Source: Lepisosteus oculatus (lineage: Eukaryota; Chordata; Actinopteri; Semionotiformes; Lepisosteidae). Taken from it: 64,000 nucleotides of DNA. Below, in pieces: positions 51,830 through 64,000 of the stretch. Made by a program: the position numbers and the translations under genes. Each line of letters begins with the position of its first letter. Position 1 is the stretch's first letter. The notes beneath the pieces were generated by a model. It was not told the origin of the DNA, did not search any database, and saw nothing but the letters and a program-made list of their open reading frames with translations. The stretch is from contig NC_090698.1 of the NCBI RefSeq assembly GCF_040954835.1, positions 49,362,284 to 49,426,283 on the forward strand. Reading direction: 5' to 3'.

Positions 51830-52300
51830 AAATCTGGATCCACCACTGTAGGGTGAATTATTCAGACCCTCGGCGAAGAATTGTTGCCTGTGCTGATTTG
51901 GCCTGTGAACATGAGCTGTCACATTCTTCTACAGCAGCAGGACATTCCAGTTTTCTAGCAGCAGTTACAAAGTGAGATACAAACTCTGATGGATCAGCGC
52001 TGTGATATTACAAATTAAGGTGTTGGAACAGAAGAGTGGCAGAAACTTTCAACATCCCAGATATTTCAGTGTCCTTTTGGATGAAATGGTAAACTTAGGT
52101 TTTGAGGTTCTGGGCTGTTATAGATCCCATGGCATGGTAAGATGTAGTGTTAAAGCTAAATCAGCTAATCTGAATTTCCGCTGTAATTCCCTTGTTGAAG
52201 TAATATCTCAATTACCCACCTGACCTGCTGTGCAGTGGGGCTGTTGGTACATACAGTTGCTGCAGCTACAGTACATGTCACCCAAGTGCTTTCTGCCAGG
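51830..52300 (+). repeat. Degenerate 5S-type SINE relative
   Basis: 52070-52140 ('tgtccttttggatgaaatgg' and onwards) resembles the middle of the 5S-type SINE body, and 52185-52245 shares 'cacctgacctgctgtgcagt' with 45530-45570. Strongly diverged, ends not defined. Confidence 0.45.
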
Positions 52301-53029
52301 GCTTATCAATCTGGATAGTGACTTTTAAGATTTACTGTTACATCCTGAAGGCTTCAACTGTATCAAGCCATTACAGAGTATGATTTATTTTCATAGAATC
52401 ATAGGAACTACTCCTTTGCTTGCTTTGAAAAATGTTTCAGCTAATGTAAAGATATCAGAAGTATTTAGGAGTTGTAAAGATAGACAAATTCAACTGAATT
52501 TTGAAGAACTAGCAAAGAAAACTGGACATATATAAGTTGGGTTTATGATCATTCTGACAACATGCAAAATGAGTACATTTATTTACTACTCATTATGGTT
52601 TAAAGAACAGACTGTTCCTTAAGTTTGCATCGCAGGTAGGAGTTGAATATTTCTGTGAAGATGGCAAAATCTGATGGCAGTTTGCAGCTTGATGCCGCTT
52701 CATCATGTCCTGAGGAATGCAAAACCTAAGCAGGAAAAAGGATAAACAGTCAAGAAAGGCCGTAAAAAAAAAACCAAAATCACGATGTGGGTTTGTAGTT
52801 TTGAAAACAGGGGCTGGTTGGAAATTGTTAGGAGCAGCATTAATGCACAGGGATATGAATGAAAAGGGAATAGAGTCGTCTTTCACAAGCGTGCACGCTC
52901 GCTGATTCCTCAGTAGGCTGCTTGCTTGTCCCTCAGCCTGAGCTATTGTGCTGAGCCTCAGTGGTTTTTCTTTTCCAGTCCTATTCTTTATTTCCATCCT
53001 GCGCGGCTCAATTAACAAACACAGGGGAG

Positions 53030-53473
53030 CTTTGTGTCACAGGGCTCTGCTGTGAGAGAGTCCTGTAAGGAGGCTCCTCTCACTCTCCAGGAGAGCCGTG
53101 CCACTCACATCCCACAACTGCTTCAGCGGTTGCGGAGATGGTGCTTCTTTGCATATTCATTCTCTATGCATCTCGCACCAGGGAGCCAAAGAGTGCTGTC
53201 CCTAATTAAACAGCCACGCAAGTCTTCCTAAGGTTTCTTTTCTGTTTTGTTCTTTTACAGTTTTTTTTTGAAGAGCAGCTTTTCTTCTGCGCGTGTTTTC
53301 CTGCTGACTTGTTGGAAAAAAGAAGGAGGACTGGGAAGGGGGACTCGAAACGAGGATTTTATCTGAGAGCTGGGTTTTCATTCCATTTCAGAGCTGTATG
53401 GGAAGTACAGTAATGCCAAGAGACCAGCCTGGTTCTCTGTTCTCCAGAGGAGATCAAACACTGCCTGGAGCTG
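53030..53473 (+). promoter_or_regulatory. Possible promoter and non-coding first exon of a downstream gene
   Basis: A local rise in GC is followed by a strong splice donor, GAGCTG then GTGAGTAAAG, at 53474. No long frame enters the donor, so the exon would be non-coding. TTTGCATATTC near 53152 resembles an octamer site. In human the next gene on this strand after ZNF131 is NIM1K, which begins with non-coding sequence; that link is only by gene order. Confidence 0.3.
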
Positions 53474-53474
53474 G

Positions 53475-56400
53475 TGAGTAAAGAAAGTTCATTTTTTCTC
53501 GGTCATGTCTTGTTGCTTATTAACCAAATGAAATATCCCAGTGGATATGGAAAGGTGAATTTCATTTTCTAGGGGGAGTTTGCCAAATCTCTTTTTTGGT
53601 TCTTATCCATATAGCCATATTTTTCTGCTTCATTCCCTTTTATCGTCATAACGGGAATTGATACTTCCAAAAACAAAACAAGTGTGTTGTCATGCTATAT
53701 CTCCAATTTGTATATGTCCAGTCTACTAAGGGAACGTAATACATGGTGTTTAAATAGTTATCAAGGTAGCCAGGGAGGATCTGGTGCTGAAAAGGAGTCT
53801 TGGGAAAAAAGGGGAACCTTTTGAAATGAGAAAAATTAGAAATGTTGAAAAACATTTGGTCCTGAGGTACTGTGGATAACAATACTAAATTGCACATGCA
53901 CAATATGCACTATTTAAAACCAAATCAAGGTTTTATGGACAAAATTATAAAGGTACACATGTTATATATTTTTTGATACCTGCATTGTGCCCAGCTAGTA
54001 TATACTTTCAGCAACAGTAAGAGGAAATGGAAGCAAGGGACCTTTGACTTCTAAATCTGTATCGTTATAATTGACGTGCTTTTGCTTAAGTTTGTTCCAT
54101 ACTTATATACATACGTCATGGGCTGAAAGGGAACTCACACTGTCCACCAAACTGTCAATTGTCTTATCCCTTCAGTAAACTACCGGTAAGAATGTTTATT
54201 AAAAGTGGAAAAAACTCAGGTGTAAGATGAGCAGAGCTGTCTACATTGATGAGAGATTAAAAGACACGTAGTTGAACCATTATGTAACAGGAAATATGTT
54301 CATCAAAAAGATGGTGCTGCTTGTCTCAAAGGCTAACTGTTTATGCAGAATGAAGAAGAAACATTACAGTATTTGTGAGCAGGAGAAATCAGCATACCAG
54401 CCTGCTTTATAATGTAAAACTCTTCCTTTCTCTGAACCAGGTTTTTCAGCACAGAGATCAGTGGAACAGAATTCATTTCTGAAACTGCAACAAACACATG
54501 TGAAGTGTTTGAAGGTTAGAGTAAACTGGGTATTCATGAGGACATCCCTTTGATTTTTTCAGGCAGCCTTTAAATAGGGCACTCAGTGAGAGAGCAGAAT
54601 TAGCACAAATAAGTGTCAATGCCCTAATTGAAGGCTGCTTTCAATGAGGCTCTAATTGGGCAGGTATTTAGGAACCCTGCTTGATTTAGAAGTTGTCAGA
54701 TTTATGGAATAAAGCGTTACAGTTTTGCCAGTGGTGACGCTTCTACTTTTCTTAAATGTCATTTGCTGCGGATGATTTGAAATTGTGTCGTTGTTATTGC
54801 TGTTCCACAGCTGTGCCCTCTCCTTATTATGGAGTTGTTAATAGGAATTTGTTTTACAGTCTCAATTTGTCTTTCAGTTTCTTACAGTATCCTGGTTTAT
54901 GGGTCTCCAGGATACCATCAGAATGTGAACTTCTGGATGAATGGGAAATTTTGAGTTAATGCTTAAAAGGCTCCTGTAAATGCAAACATAATTGCTGCAT
55001 GTAATTAATAAATATTATATCTACTATGCAAAGGTGATTGCTTTGCAGAGAAATGATCTAGGTCTAGATTCTAGATTGCTTCTAGAAATAGACAATAGAG
55101 TAAATATTAATTCCATTACAACAACATGGCAAAAAACTGTTCTGTCACACTAACTTATAAGACATAAGTCAAGCTGTCCAACTTACTGATTTATAAGACA
55201 ATATAGCAAAAATAATATGCTCACACAGACAGATGTGAAAGTAAATACAACAGCTAAGACCTTGACTAAATGGAAGTGAATTTTAAAAAAACAACAAATT
55301 TGTCATGTTTGACTAGATTTTGCATCTAAAAGGCTTCGTGCTCAGTTGCACACGTTGAGATCATTCCTTCCGTGACTACATCTAAACTCTGTGTGGGTGG
55401 AGAGTTTGTGTAAGAAATCGGAATACCACATTCAGTGCACGCAGCCATTGTATAGTGATGCATTTCTTTTTCACCCCAGTTACTTTGGGAATATTATTGT
55501 CATTGTATTTTTCCCTTCATGGGAATCCGAAATGCTCATGGGGTACAATCATTCAGTTTTGAGATTAGAACGAAGTTGTTTCTCAAATCAAAGTGCAGTG
55601 GCCTCTGGTCTGAGAAATTATTTAGTATTTACTAAATATGCGCAGATACATTTCCTTGCCTTCAGAAATAGTGTTCTTAGCTATAAATGTTTTTTTTTAA
55701 ATACTCAAAGTGCTGAACCATAGTACATGTATAATAATATAAAAAAAGTAAAAAAATAAAGGAAAATGACCACATGAAATAAAACAAAATAATACATTTA
55801 AAGCTGTTGCGCAAATATATTATTAATCACGTTGTTTAATCAAATGTTCTGTCACAGTGTCTCTAATGCATCTGGGCATTGAAATACTCAATCATACAGC
55901 TCTAGAAGGCTCTCATTCCCAATGTGCAGAGCCCTGCCTTCGGTAGAATAAGAAGACTTTAGTCTGTAGATGTCAGATTAAATGTCTAACTGTATTTATG
56001 CAATAAAGCTTTAAGGTAACCCTAAGCTAAACCATTCTGAGATATGCATGCAAGCACATAAATTTTAAAATCTACCCTAAGTTTCACAGGCAGGCAATGT
56101 GATTACATAGTACAGGAATTATATGCTAAAGAAGCAGTTTGCACATGGTCCAAGATTAGACATTGTGAAGGCTTTTGAGTACCTTGGTATGAACCCCAGT
56201 TGGTAAAGCAATAGAGTTTCAGGGTTATCTTGATGAAATAAACACATATCTGAATTTTACAACATCAGATAAACAAAACAAGGCAATTTGCTGTTAAATA
56301 GATAAACACACCTTAACCAAAGATAAACAAATCTTTCCCTCTCTGGGAATGCTACAGAGATGGAAAAAACACATCACAAATCATCCTCATGATTTTTCTC

Positions 56401-56744
56401 ATGGGCTTCAAGTGACAACATAGAAACAGAAATAGCTCCAATATTTCTAACTTCTCACAAGATTTTAATTTCAGCACTTGGTCCCAGAATTTCTGCTGCA
56501 GATCAGACATATGTTTATTATTACTTCATATTTTTGGTTGCATGATTGCTAACAATAGATTCAACACTGATCAGTGTTAAAGTGTTTATCTATTTAATGC
56601 TGATGATATGGGATGTAGTTTGATTTGTACTAGAATTAATGGTATTCTGACGTATATTTTTAATTGCACACAGAGTGGCAATGCCCCCAAATCATTTTAA
56701 GATTTAGTTAAACGTTTCCAGTATTATTAATACTATTCAACTGA
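53475..56744. other. Intergenic or intronic DNA, nothing recognised
   Basis: No protein-coding exon with a known domain was found; in particular no kinase motifs. AT-rich. Confidence 0.45.
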
Positions 56745-57025
56745 AATAAACAAGAGTGGCAGTGGTTAGAATTACTGCTTTTGCAGTGCTGGGACCCTGG
56801 GTTAAATTCCTGGGGTGCTATCTGTATGGAGTTTGTATGTTCTCCCTGGATTTTTGCCAAAGATATACTGGTAGTATACTGGTTTGTGTGTTTGTGTGTC
56901 CTGTGATGGACTGACGTTCCATCCAGGATGTATCCTGCCTTTTGCCCATTGCTTGCCAGGATAGGCTCTGGCTGTCCTGTCAGCTGGAATTGGAAGAAGC
57001 AGTTAGGAAATGGATGTATAGGAAC
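56745..57025 (-). repeat. Dispersed repeat family A, inverted copy
   Basis: Contains 'gactgacgttccatccagga', 'ttgcccattgcttgccagga' and 'gaagaagcagttaggaaatg'. Good match to the copies at 2.9 and 4.8 kb. Confidence 0.75.
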
Positions 57026-59146
57026 AGCTTTGGCTTCATGGTAAAGTCAGATTGGAAGCTGCATCTATAGTTAATAATAACCACATTTCAAAAACTTGTG
57101 TGAAGGAAAGGAAGATAGAAAGCAAATTAAACTGCTTATTGAATAGTTTCTATCATTAGCTTTTAATGGATTTTACAACCTACTTACAGTAACAGTATAG
57201 CATAACAAGTTATCCTCATTACAAGTATGGAGTTCTTGTAATATATTTGGTAGACGTAGTACCTAAAACAGTATTGAATAGTTTCTCTGGGAATTATATT
57301 GGAGTAGCACTTGCTAGTTAGTTATTGGATAGTAATGTACTAAGCGTGAAACTGTTGAACAGATGTCCACAAAAATGTAAAGTGAAGGCACAAACTGCCA
57401 AAAATTGAAAAGCGTTTTTCTTTTTTAATAAAGTTGTATCCATGGGCAAGTGAGCCCAATTTCCCTGCTGAAAAAGGTAAATCTCTACTGATAATATGCT
57501 TTTCACTGCTTGTATGTCAGTTAGCTCTTGGGCTTTAACACTGCCACCAACACCTGTTGGATTAGTATCTCTAATCTGGATCACAGATCATTTGTCAGCT
57601 AATTAATAATGTCCCTGGGCTTCAGATGCAGCTGTTGGAAGCTGCCTCAGTCCAACTGTCTGAAAAGGGCATTGTGTTGCTGTGTCAGAGAGATAGGCCT
57701 ACCACTTGAATGTTAAGATGCCAGCAAGCTGGATATTTGTTTGAGGTCCTTGCTGTTTGAATGCGTCTTCTCAGTTAATACCTTAAAGCACTTGAGAGTA
57801 ATTCAGAGCAGTCAATCTCCATGTACTGTATATTGTTCACGTTTAATACAAGTGCTTTTCAGATGGAAGGGCTCATTCAGTGCGACACAGTTGCTGCCAA
57901 ATGCATAATTAAAGGACAGTGAAAGTGCTGAAAGTTTGAAAAGGGGTCTGATAAACACAATGGAATAAAATAAAACATTTCTTTTATTAATCAGAATACA
58001 GTTTGTAAGACATAATATTCAATCTTTATCAAAGTCTGATGACTTATTACTTGCCTTTGTCAGGCTGAGAACAGGTATTTATAACCAGCCTTGCTTTGTT
58101 TAGCTACGTTTCAGGAAGTATTTAAAAAGAATGCTTTGTTTCATTCTAAATTTGGAGCCTATTTTATGTAATGGCTCTACCAAGTGTAAAACGAATGATA
58201 TACACTGAAGTGGAAGATGACCATTGAAAGTTATGTCAGCATAATGTTAAGAGATAGACTGATAAAAACTTACATCTAGGACTGAATTATTTCATTTCAC
58301 TAAAAATGATTGTTGGCATGAAGCATTTAAACATAAGGACATATAGCCATAGACAAAATCTTTCAAATATGGCTATTTGTCATATTTTCATATGCTGCCT
58401 TATATGGATTAACACAGTACAAAGATGTTTCAATGAATACTTTAAAGCATTCTCATGGTAAAGCATTTACATAAAAATAGTTACAGCTCTAGCTAATATA
58501 ATTGTCATATACAGTATGTCACTTTTCCACACTGTATCCGCTGTGCCGCAAACACATGAATCCATTAAGTTAGAAATCAAAGTTGATACAGGAACGACAC
58601 CATTCCCTCGCGATAACATATCAGGGGCAGCAGATAGAGCCTAGGTAGATGAATATAGTGTTGAGTTTATTGACAATAATAGGTGGTTTCATGTATCTAT
58701 CAGAGCTATTAGATTGGCAAACACCCTCATTCGTAGACGGGGTATTTTTAAGTCTATGTCAATGCTCATCTTGTCGGCTTCCCCTGCCATTTCCAAGAGT
58801 ATTGCACCATACACACTCCTTTTGCTAGGACATGGGGAACATACACTTTCTTGAGTGGGTGATGACCCTCAGGCACTGTTGTCCCTTTTGAAGGCAGAAA
58901 ACAACCACAGACAGGTGGCGAAGCAGACATTGGCTCAGTTTGATTCTAGCGATTGAAACACATTGAGGTAACTTGTTCTTTGACTGTTTGGAGTCTGGTT
59001 TCCTTATTTAATCAATCCTAATTTATGAAAATAAATGTAAAAAGTTTTGAAGCTGTTTTAAAAAATTGCTTTAGCAAAAATGAATTACTGCCCATATTGC
59101 AGTTGTTTCCGCAGCCTTGCTGACTTGGTTTCCTTGGATATATGTA
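57026..59146. other. Intergenic or intronic DNA, nothing recognised
   Basis: About 58550-58970 has a slightly different composition and may be an old mobile element, but no hallmark was found. Confidence 0.4.
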
Positions 59147-60776
59147 CAGTGCCTTGCGAAAGTATTCGGCCCCCTTGAACTTTTCAACCTTTTGCCACAT
59201 TTCAGGCTTCAAACATAAAGATATAAATTTTTTATTTTATGTGAAGAATCACCAACAAGTGGGACACAATTGTGAAGTGAAACGAAATCTATTGGATTTT
59301 TGAAACTATTTTAACTAATAAAAAAATGAAAAGTGGGGCGTGCAAAATTATTGGGCCCCCTTGCGTTAATACTTTGTAGAGCCAACTTTTGCTGCGATTA
59401 CAGCTGCAAGTCGCTTGGGGTATGTCTCTATCAGTTTTGCACATCGAGAGACTGAAATTCTTGCCCATTCTTCCTTGCAAAACAGCTCGAGCTCAGTGAG
59501 GTTGGATGGAGAGCGTTTGTGAACAGCAGTTTTCAGCTCTTTCCACAGATTCTCGATTGGATTCAGGTCTGGACTTTGACTTGGCCATTCAAACACCTGG
59601 ATACGTTTATTTGTGAACCATTCCTTTGTAGATTTTGCTGTATGTTTGGGATCATTGTCTTGTTGGAAGATAAATCTCCGTCCCAGTTTCAGGTCTTTTG
59701 CAGACTCCAACAGGTTTTCATCCAGAATGGTCCTGTATTTGGCTGCATCCATCTTCCCCTCAATTTTAACCATCTTCCCTGTCCCTGCTGAAGAAAAGCA
59801 GGCCCAAACCATGATGCTGCCACCACCATGTTTGACAGTGGGGATGGTGTGTTGAGGGTGATGAGCTGTGTTGCTTTTACGCCAAACATATCGTTTTGCA
59901 TTGTGGCCAAAAAGTTCGATTTTGGTTTCATCTGACCAGAGCACCTTCTTCCACATGTTTGGGGTGTCTCCCAGGTGGCTTGTGGCAAACTTTAGACGAG
60001 ACTTTTTATGGATATCTTTGAGAAATGGCTTTCTTCTTGCCACTCTTCCATAAAGGCCAGATTTGTGCAGTGTAAGACTGATTGTTGTCCTATGGACAGG
60101 CTCTCCCACCTCAGCTGTAGTTCTCTGCAGTTCATCCAGAGTGATCATGGGCCTCTTGGCTGCATCTCTGATCAGTCTTCTCCTTGTCTGAGCTGAAAGT
60201 TTAGAGGGACGGCCAGGTCTTGGTAGATTTGCAGTGGTCTGATACTCCTTCCATTTCAAGATGATCGCTTGCACAGTGCTCCTTGGGATGTTTGAAGCTT
60301 GGGAAATCTTTTTGTATCCAAATCCGGCTTTAAACTTCTCCACAACAGTATTACGGACCTGCCTGGTGTGTTCCTTGGTCTTCATGATGCTCTCTGGGCT
60401 TTCAACAGAACCTTGAGACTATCACAGAGCAGGTGCATTTATACAGAGACTTGATTACACACAGGTGGATTCTATTTATCACCATCAGTCATTTAGGACA
60501 ACATTGGATCATTCAGAGATCCTCGCTGAACTTCTGGAGTGAGTTTGCTGCACTGAAAGTAAAGGGGCCGAATAATTTTGCACGCCCCACTTTTCATTTT
60601 TTTATTAGTTAAAAAAGTTTCAAAAATCCAATAGATTTCGTTCCACTTCACAATTGTGTCCCACTTGTTGGTGATTCTTCACATAAAATAAAAAATTTAT
60701 ATCTTTATGTTTGAAGCCTGAAATGTGGCAAAAGGTTGAAAAGTTCAAGGGGGCCGAATACTTTCGCAAGGCACTG
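59147..60776 (-). mobile_element. Complete Tc1/mariner transposon with intact transposase
   Basis: A 1630 bp element flanked by TA on both sides (59145-59146 and 60777-60778). The ends begin CAGTGCCTTGCGAAAGTATT and form inverted repeats of about 215 bases that differ at only a few positions by eye, which points to a recent insertion. The single gene between them is uninterrupted. The plus strand around it shows the usual reverse-complement Tc1 appearance, as in the two older copies in this window, which have different ends and so belong to different subfamilies. Confidence 0.97.
59366..60385 (-). CDS. Tc1-type DDE transposase, intact, 339 residues
   Basis: The enzyme cuts its own element out and pastes it at TA sites. 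Residues 1 to about 110 are the paired-like DNA-binding region with two helix-turn-helix parts (KISQASNIPRSTVQ in the first) and an AT-hook-like GRPSK at about 58-62, a likely nuclear signal overlapping TRRRLIRD. The catalytic triad is D152 (in LWSDETKIELFG), D243 (in [11 protein letters not shown]) and E278 (in NPIENLW). There are 34 residues between the last two, making it DD34E, the Tc1 class. A glycine-rich box, KHGGGSIMVWACF, lies between the first two. Length matches the 340 residues usual for the family, with no stop or frameshift. It starts at ATG 60385 (MKTKEHTRQVRN). Very likely a young insertion, possibly able to move. Confidence 0.95.
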   Translation of the reverse strand: MKTKEHTRQVRNTVVEKFKAGFGYKKISQASNIPRSTVQAIILKWKEYQTTANLPRPGRPSKLSAQTRRRLIRDAAKRPMITLDELQRTTAEVGEPVHRTTISLTLHKSGLYGRVARRKPFLKDIHKKSRLKFATSHLGDTPNMWKKVLWSDETKIELFGHNAKRYVWRKSNTAHHPQHTIPTVKHGGGSIMVWACFSSAGTGKMVKIEGKMDAAKYRTILDENLLESAKDLKLGRRFIFQQDNDPKHTAKSTKEWFTNKRIQVFEWPSQSPDLNPIENLWKELKTAVHKRSPSNLTELELFCKEEWARISVSRCAKLIETYPKRLAAVIAAKVGSTKY

Positions 60777-60778
60777 TA

Positions 60779-63700
60779 TATAATAATTGTGGGCAGAGAC
60801 CAAGGACTATGACTATGGGGCAGCTGCCACTAGAGGTCACTATACAGAAGGCAATGATGGCTGTATAATTAAATTAGTTTTATTCACAACCTACTCATAA
60901 AGGTTTATTTACACCACGGGTAATAGCATTTCTGAAATTCCATTATAAAAGACAAGACATTATTAGGTTAGCCCTCGAGTATACTTAAATTATGTCTTCA
61001 CCGAGATCCAAGAGGGGGCTATAGAACAAGTTCTCTTACTGTGGCCTACTGTTATCTCTAATGGATGAGGCTTCGCCCTAAAAGAGGGTTAAGAAAAGAA
61101 TATCTCAGATATTAGGACAAACACTGGCTCTCTGCTTGCACTCCTAGTGTACATTGGACACCACTGGGAGCCTAAAGTGCTCACCTTCTTTTGAACACCA
61201 GTGAAAATCTGATTAAAGCATTTTTTAGAGCTTCGCTTCTGAGGGCTCTTGTTCGTATGTGTAAATATGTGTTTAAACAGCCTAGCCGGGTGTCTGAAAT
61301 GGCTTCAAAATTAGAACGTCTCTGTTCGTGTGCACCCTCCTGCAAATGTATCCCCCTTCTCACCTTTTAGGTTTTAATAAATGGGTTGGCTGAAAGGATG
61401 GCTTGTCCGCGGGTTTTTGAGAACCATATACGCTGAAAGGGTTTTCTGATTCTTTGTGTCGTTCTTCTCTGTTTTTTCTATTAGAATTTACTGTTTCTCT
61501 TTTGCTTTAAAATAGATGGTTTGGAAAATAGAAAGGAAATGTTACTACTTAAAACTTTTTTTAATCAACTAACTCTGGCAAAAAGTATAAGTAGTAACAA
61601 GACCCTACATGAATGTTTTGATTCCATGATTTACAAAATCCCATACAGAGTGCTGTGAAAATATATTCAGTTATTTTTCTTATGTTTATAAATTTTGTTG
61701 AAGACACTTTAATTCACCCATCCCTCGATTTACATGTAAATCATTTTTACTTTGAATGTAAAACCTTTCAACTTATTCCCTAGTCTACGTTGTGTAAAGA
61801 ACATGATTATAGAAAAATGATACAATAAAACTATTTATAGATTTAGGAATTTCTTCAGCCTATATTGTTTTCTTATGCACTTTATATATTTTAGTCTTGT
61901 ATTAAATATATTCTTATATTTTTGCATACTTTCCTTTTACATTCAAACCGTAACAAGCCCTACAGCATGTAGCCACATACCACAGGGGATCTCCTTTTCT
62001 CTTGCAAGACTAATTATCTTCAGGAAAATGTTAATTACTTTTGAATATAGGCTGTTTCTCTTTGTTATTTTTCACACGAGGGAATATTTTCTCAAAATAC
62101 CTTCTCAAAAACAATGAGTGGTGCTACCAATGTACAGTAGAGATTGAGTGATTAATAAGATATCCCTGTAGCACAAAATCCAATTGCCCACTGTAGCTTT
62201 CTGTACAAGAGATGTGCGAAGCAGTACAATAAGTAACATCATGTCAATAATTAACAATGTTTCCCAAAGGAAAAACTTGCAAATAAACTATGATTTGTGG
62301 AAAATAAATGAGTAGGCTGTCTTTTTGGGAAAAAAAAAACATATACAAGTAAATTTCCTTTTCAGATTCCAAACAAAGCAAAGTTAAGAATGGGAAATAG
62401 TTAAACACGGGAAAGTCAGTTGGTCCTGAAAGAGATTTTTCTTAGCAGGATGACACAGCTTTTCTCAGCACAAAGAGCCAACATTCACAATTGTTAGTAA
62501 TTTCTTTGGTATGTCTGTCATAGTCTATATCAAAATATGGTTGATAATAGGTGAGCTGCAATAAGACTGTTAGTGACCTTAGTTACAACAGCAGTTTCAA
62601 AAAATTAAATTGCACGCAGAGCTAGAACTTGGATGTGTATCTAGTTAGAAGACCTATTTCTGTGATATATTAATTTGTCCTTCCAAAAATGGAATTAAAA
62701 TGTGTTTTTAAAACTTTAAAAATGTAAAAACTCAGTTTAAAAAATCTTTCCTTTAATACTTTTATGTCTAGTACTGGTAGGATTGTTTTTCACAAACCAG
62801 TTGATTGCGAACTCTGTGTTCTTAATCCCGCTGTGACAGCGTCTTAGCGAGGCTTGCCAAACTGCAGATCATTGTCTTACTCTGTTTATGACATTATGGC
62901 TCATCCATCCAGCCGGCAGTGATTGTAGCTGTTCCTCTGTGGTGAGAGAAGCTTTTAGGTCAGTTATGTAACTACAATCAGGTTTTTGCAGCCATAGTGA
63001 CAGTACACACTTCAGAAGTGCTTTGTGGCTTAAACCAATCCTAGCTGCGAAGTCCAACTAGCTAGTTGAAGATTTTTTTTTTCTGGAAGACCTGAGGAAA
63101 GGAGGGCTTGACTATTGTGAAGATACACAGAGAAGTGCAGCAATAAATGTATTCCGTGTTTTCAGGAAAACCATTTAGGTTCTGGCTGAATTTGTTCTGT
63201 TCCTCTACTTTAAAAAAATTAAACGCTACTGTTCATGAGAGAAAAATCCCAAACTGGAAAGAGTGAATCTGTTAAGAAGGCAATTACTTTCATGGCAAGA
63301 AACTGATTACACTGATTTTGTTAAATTAAAATAATTTCTCCTTCTATTTGAAAGGTATCATGTGCTGACTTATACTTATGCAAGAAACCCCTCCCATTAT
63401 TTTGCATCTCATATAAATCTGATTTATAATTGGTTCATAATTTTGGAATGCAGAAAACAAGTGTGTTCCATGCATTATACCAAGAGAGTTTAGTGGTACA
63501 GGGTTACAGCTAAATGTCATGGAGCTTTTGCATAACAGGGAACTAACCCCCAAGTCTAGGTCATTCAAAGTCACAGTCTTTTTATTTAAATAATTTCTAC
63601 CCAAGAAAAAATACAAGAATGAAAAGAAAAATAGAACAAATGTTCAGCAAAGTATATGCTTTGCTGGATAAAATGTCATATTATATCATCAAAATGCTTC

Positions 63701-64000
63701 ATCCCATCCCTTCCTTACAAGGAAGAAGCACTTCTTTAAGGGCAGCTTTTGCATTCCTGATTTTAAAAAGAAAAGCAAAACTATGGAAAGCTTAGCTTTA
63801 TTAAAACTGTTGCATAATATTACAATGAAAATCTGATTAAATAAAATAGGCTAATAATAAAATATGCTAATGTGTTTTTAGGGAACTTTAGCATGAAGAT
63901 ATGTAGACAGTTTTTTTTCTTACTTCATCTTATTATTAATTAATTCTATATCAGTTTGCCCTGAAGACATATATTGTAAAATGGTATTGTTTCTGTACTT
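60779..64000. other. Right-end flank, nothing recognised
   Basis: AT-rich DNA with only short open frames. No exon, RNA gene or repeat family was recognised. Confidence 0.45.

Noticed and set aside
52593-53018. Minus-strand frame of 141 residues
   Set aside because: Low-complexity stretches and no recognisable domain; it ends against the possible promoter region at 53 kb.

Overview
This is a window of vertebrate nuclear DNA, most likely from a ray-finned fish. It is AT-rich, has spliced genes with GT-AG introns, and carries many fish-type repeats: Tc1/mariner elements, 5S-rRNA-derived and tRNA-derived SINEs, and an L2-like LINE. I cannot name the species. Three protein-coding genes can be assembled exon by exon and all keep open frames: CCDC152 (+), SELENOP (-) and ZNF131 (+). 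From memory, the same order and orientation is found at human 5p12.

Region by region. 1-3.5 kb: repeats and the probable CCDC152 upstream region. 3.6-11.8 kb: CCDC152, eight coding exons, 248 residues, coiled-coil; an old Tc1-type element sits in its fifth intron. 12-16.5 kb: SELENOP on the minus strand, 397 residues, with 16 in-frame UGA (selenocysteine) codons: one in a U-x-x-C motif in the thioredoxin-like domain and 15 in the tail after a histidine-rich segment. Its 3' UTR holds two SECIS-like hairpins. A TATA box and a short non-coding first exon lie near 16.45 kb. The two genes converge tail to tail, and their 3' ends may overlap.

16.5-25.8 kb: intergenic DNA between two divergent promoters. 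It holds a decayed duplicate of part of SELENOP (16.8-17.0 kb), a Tc1 remnant, an L2-like LINE and other repeats. 25.8-42.25 kb: ZNF131, with a promoter carrying an X-box and CCAAT boxes, one non-coding exon and six coding exons (BTB domain, nuclear localisation signal, six zinc fingers, acidic tail; 578 residues). Its introns hold SINEs, fold-back elements and an old duplication flanking the first coding exon.

42.3-64 kb: no confident host gene. It holds a Tc1 copy with a broken transposase (43.07-44.66 kb), a SINE-in-SINE nest (44.9-45.6 kb), and a full Tc1 element with an intact 339-residue DD34E transposase and about 215 bp terminal repeats (59.15-60.78 kb). A possible non-coding first exon of a downstream gene ends near 53.47 kb.

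How the genes relate: SELENOP encodes a secreted selenium carrier and antioxidant whose translation depends on the SECIS elements. CCDC152 is transcribed towards it; in human the CCDC152 transcript is reported to repress SELENOP translation. ZNF131 is an unrelated BTB zinc-finger transcription factor next door.
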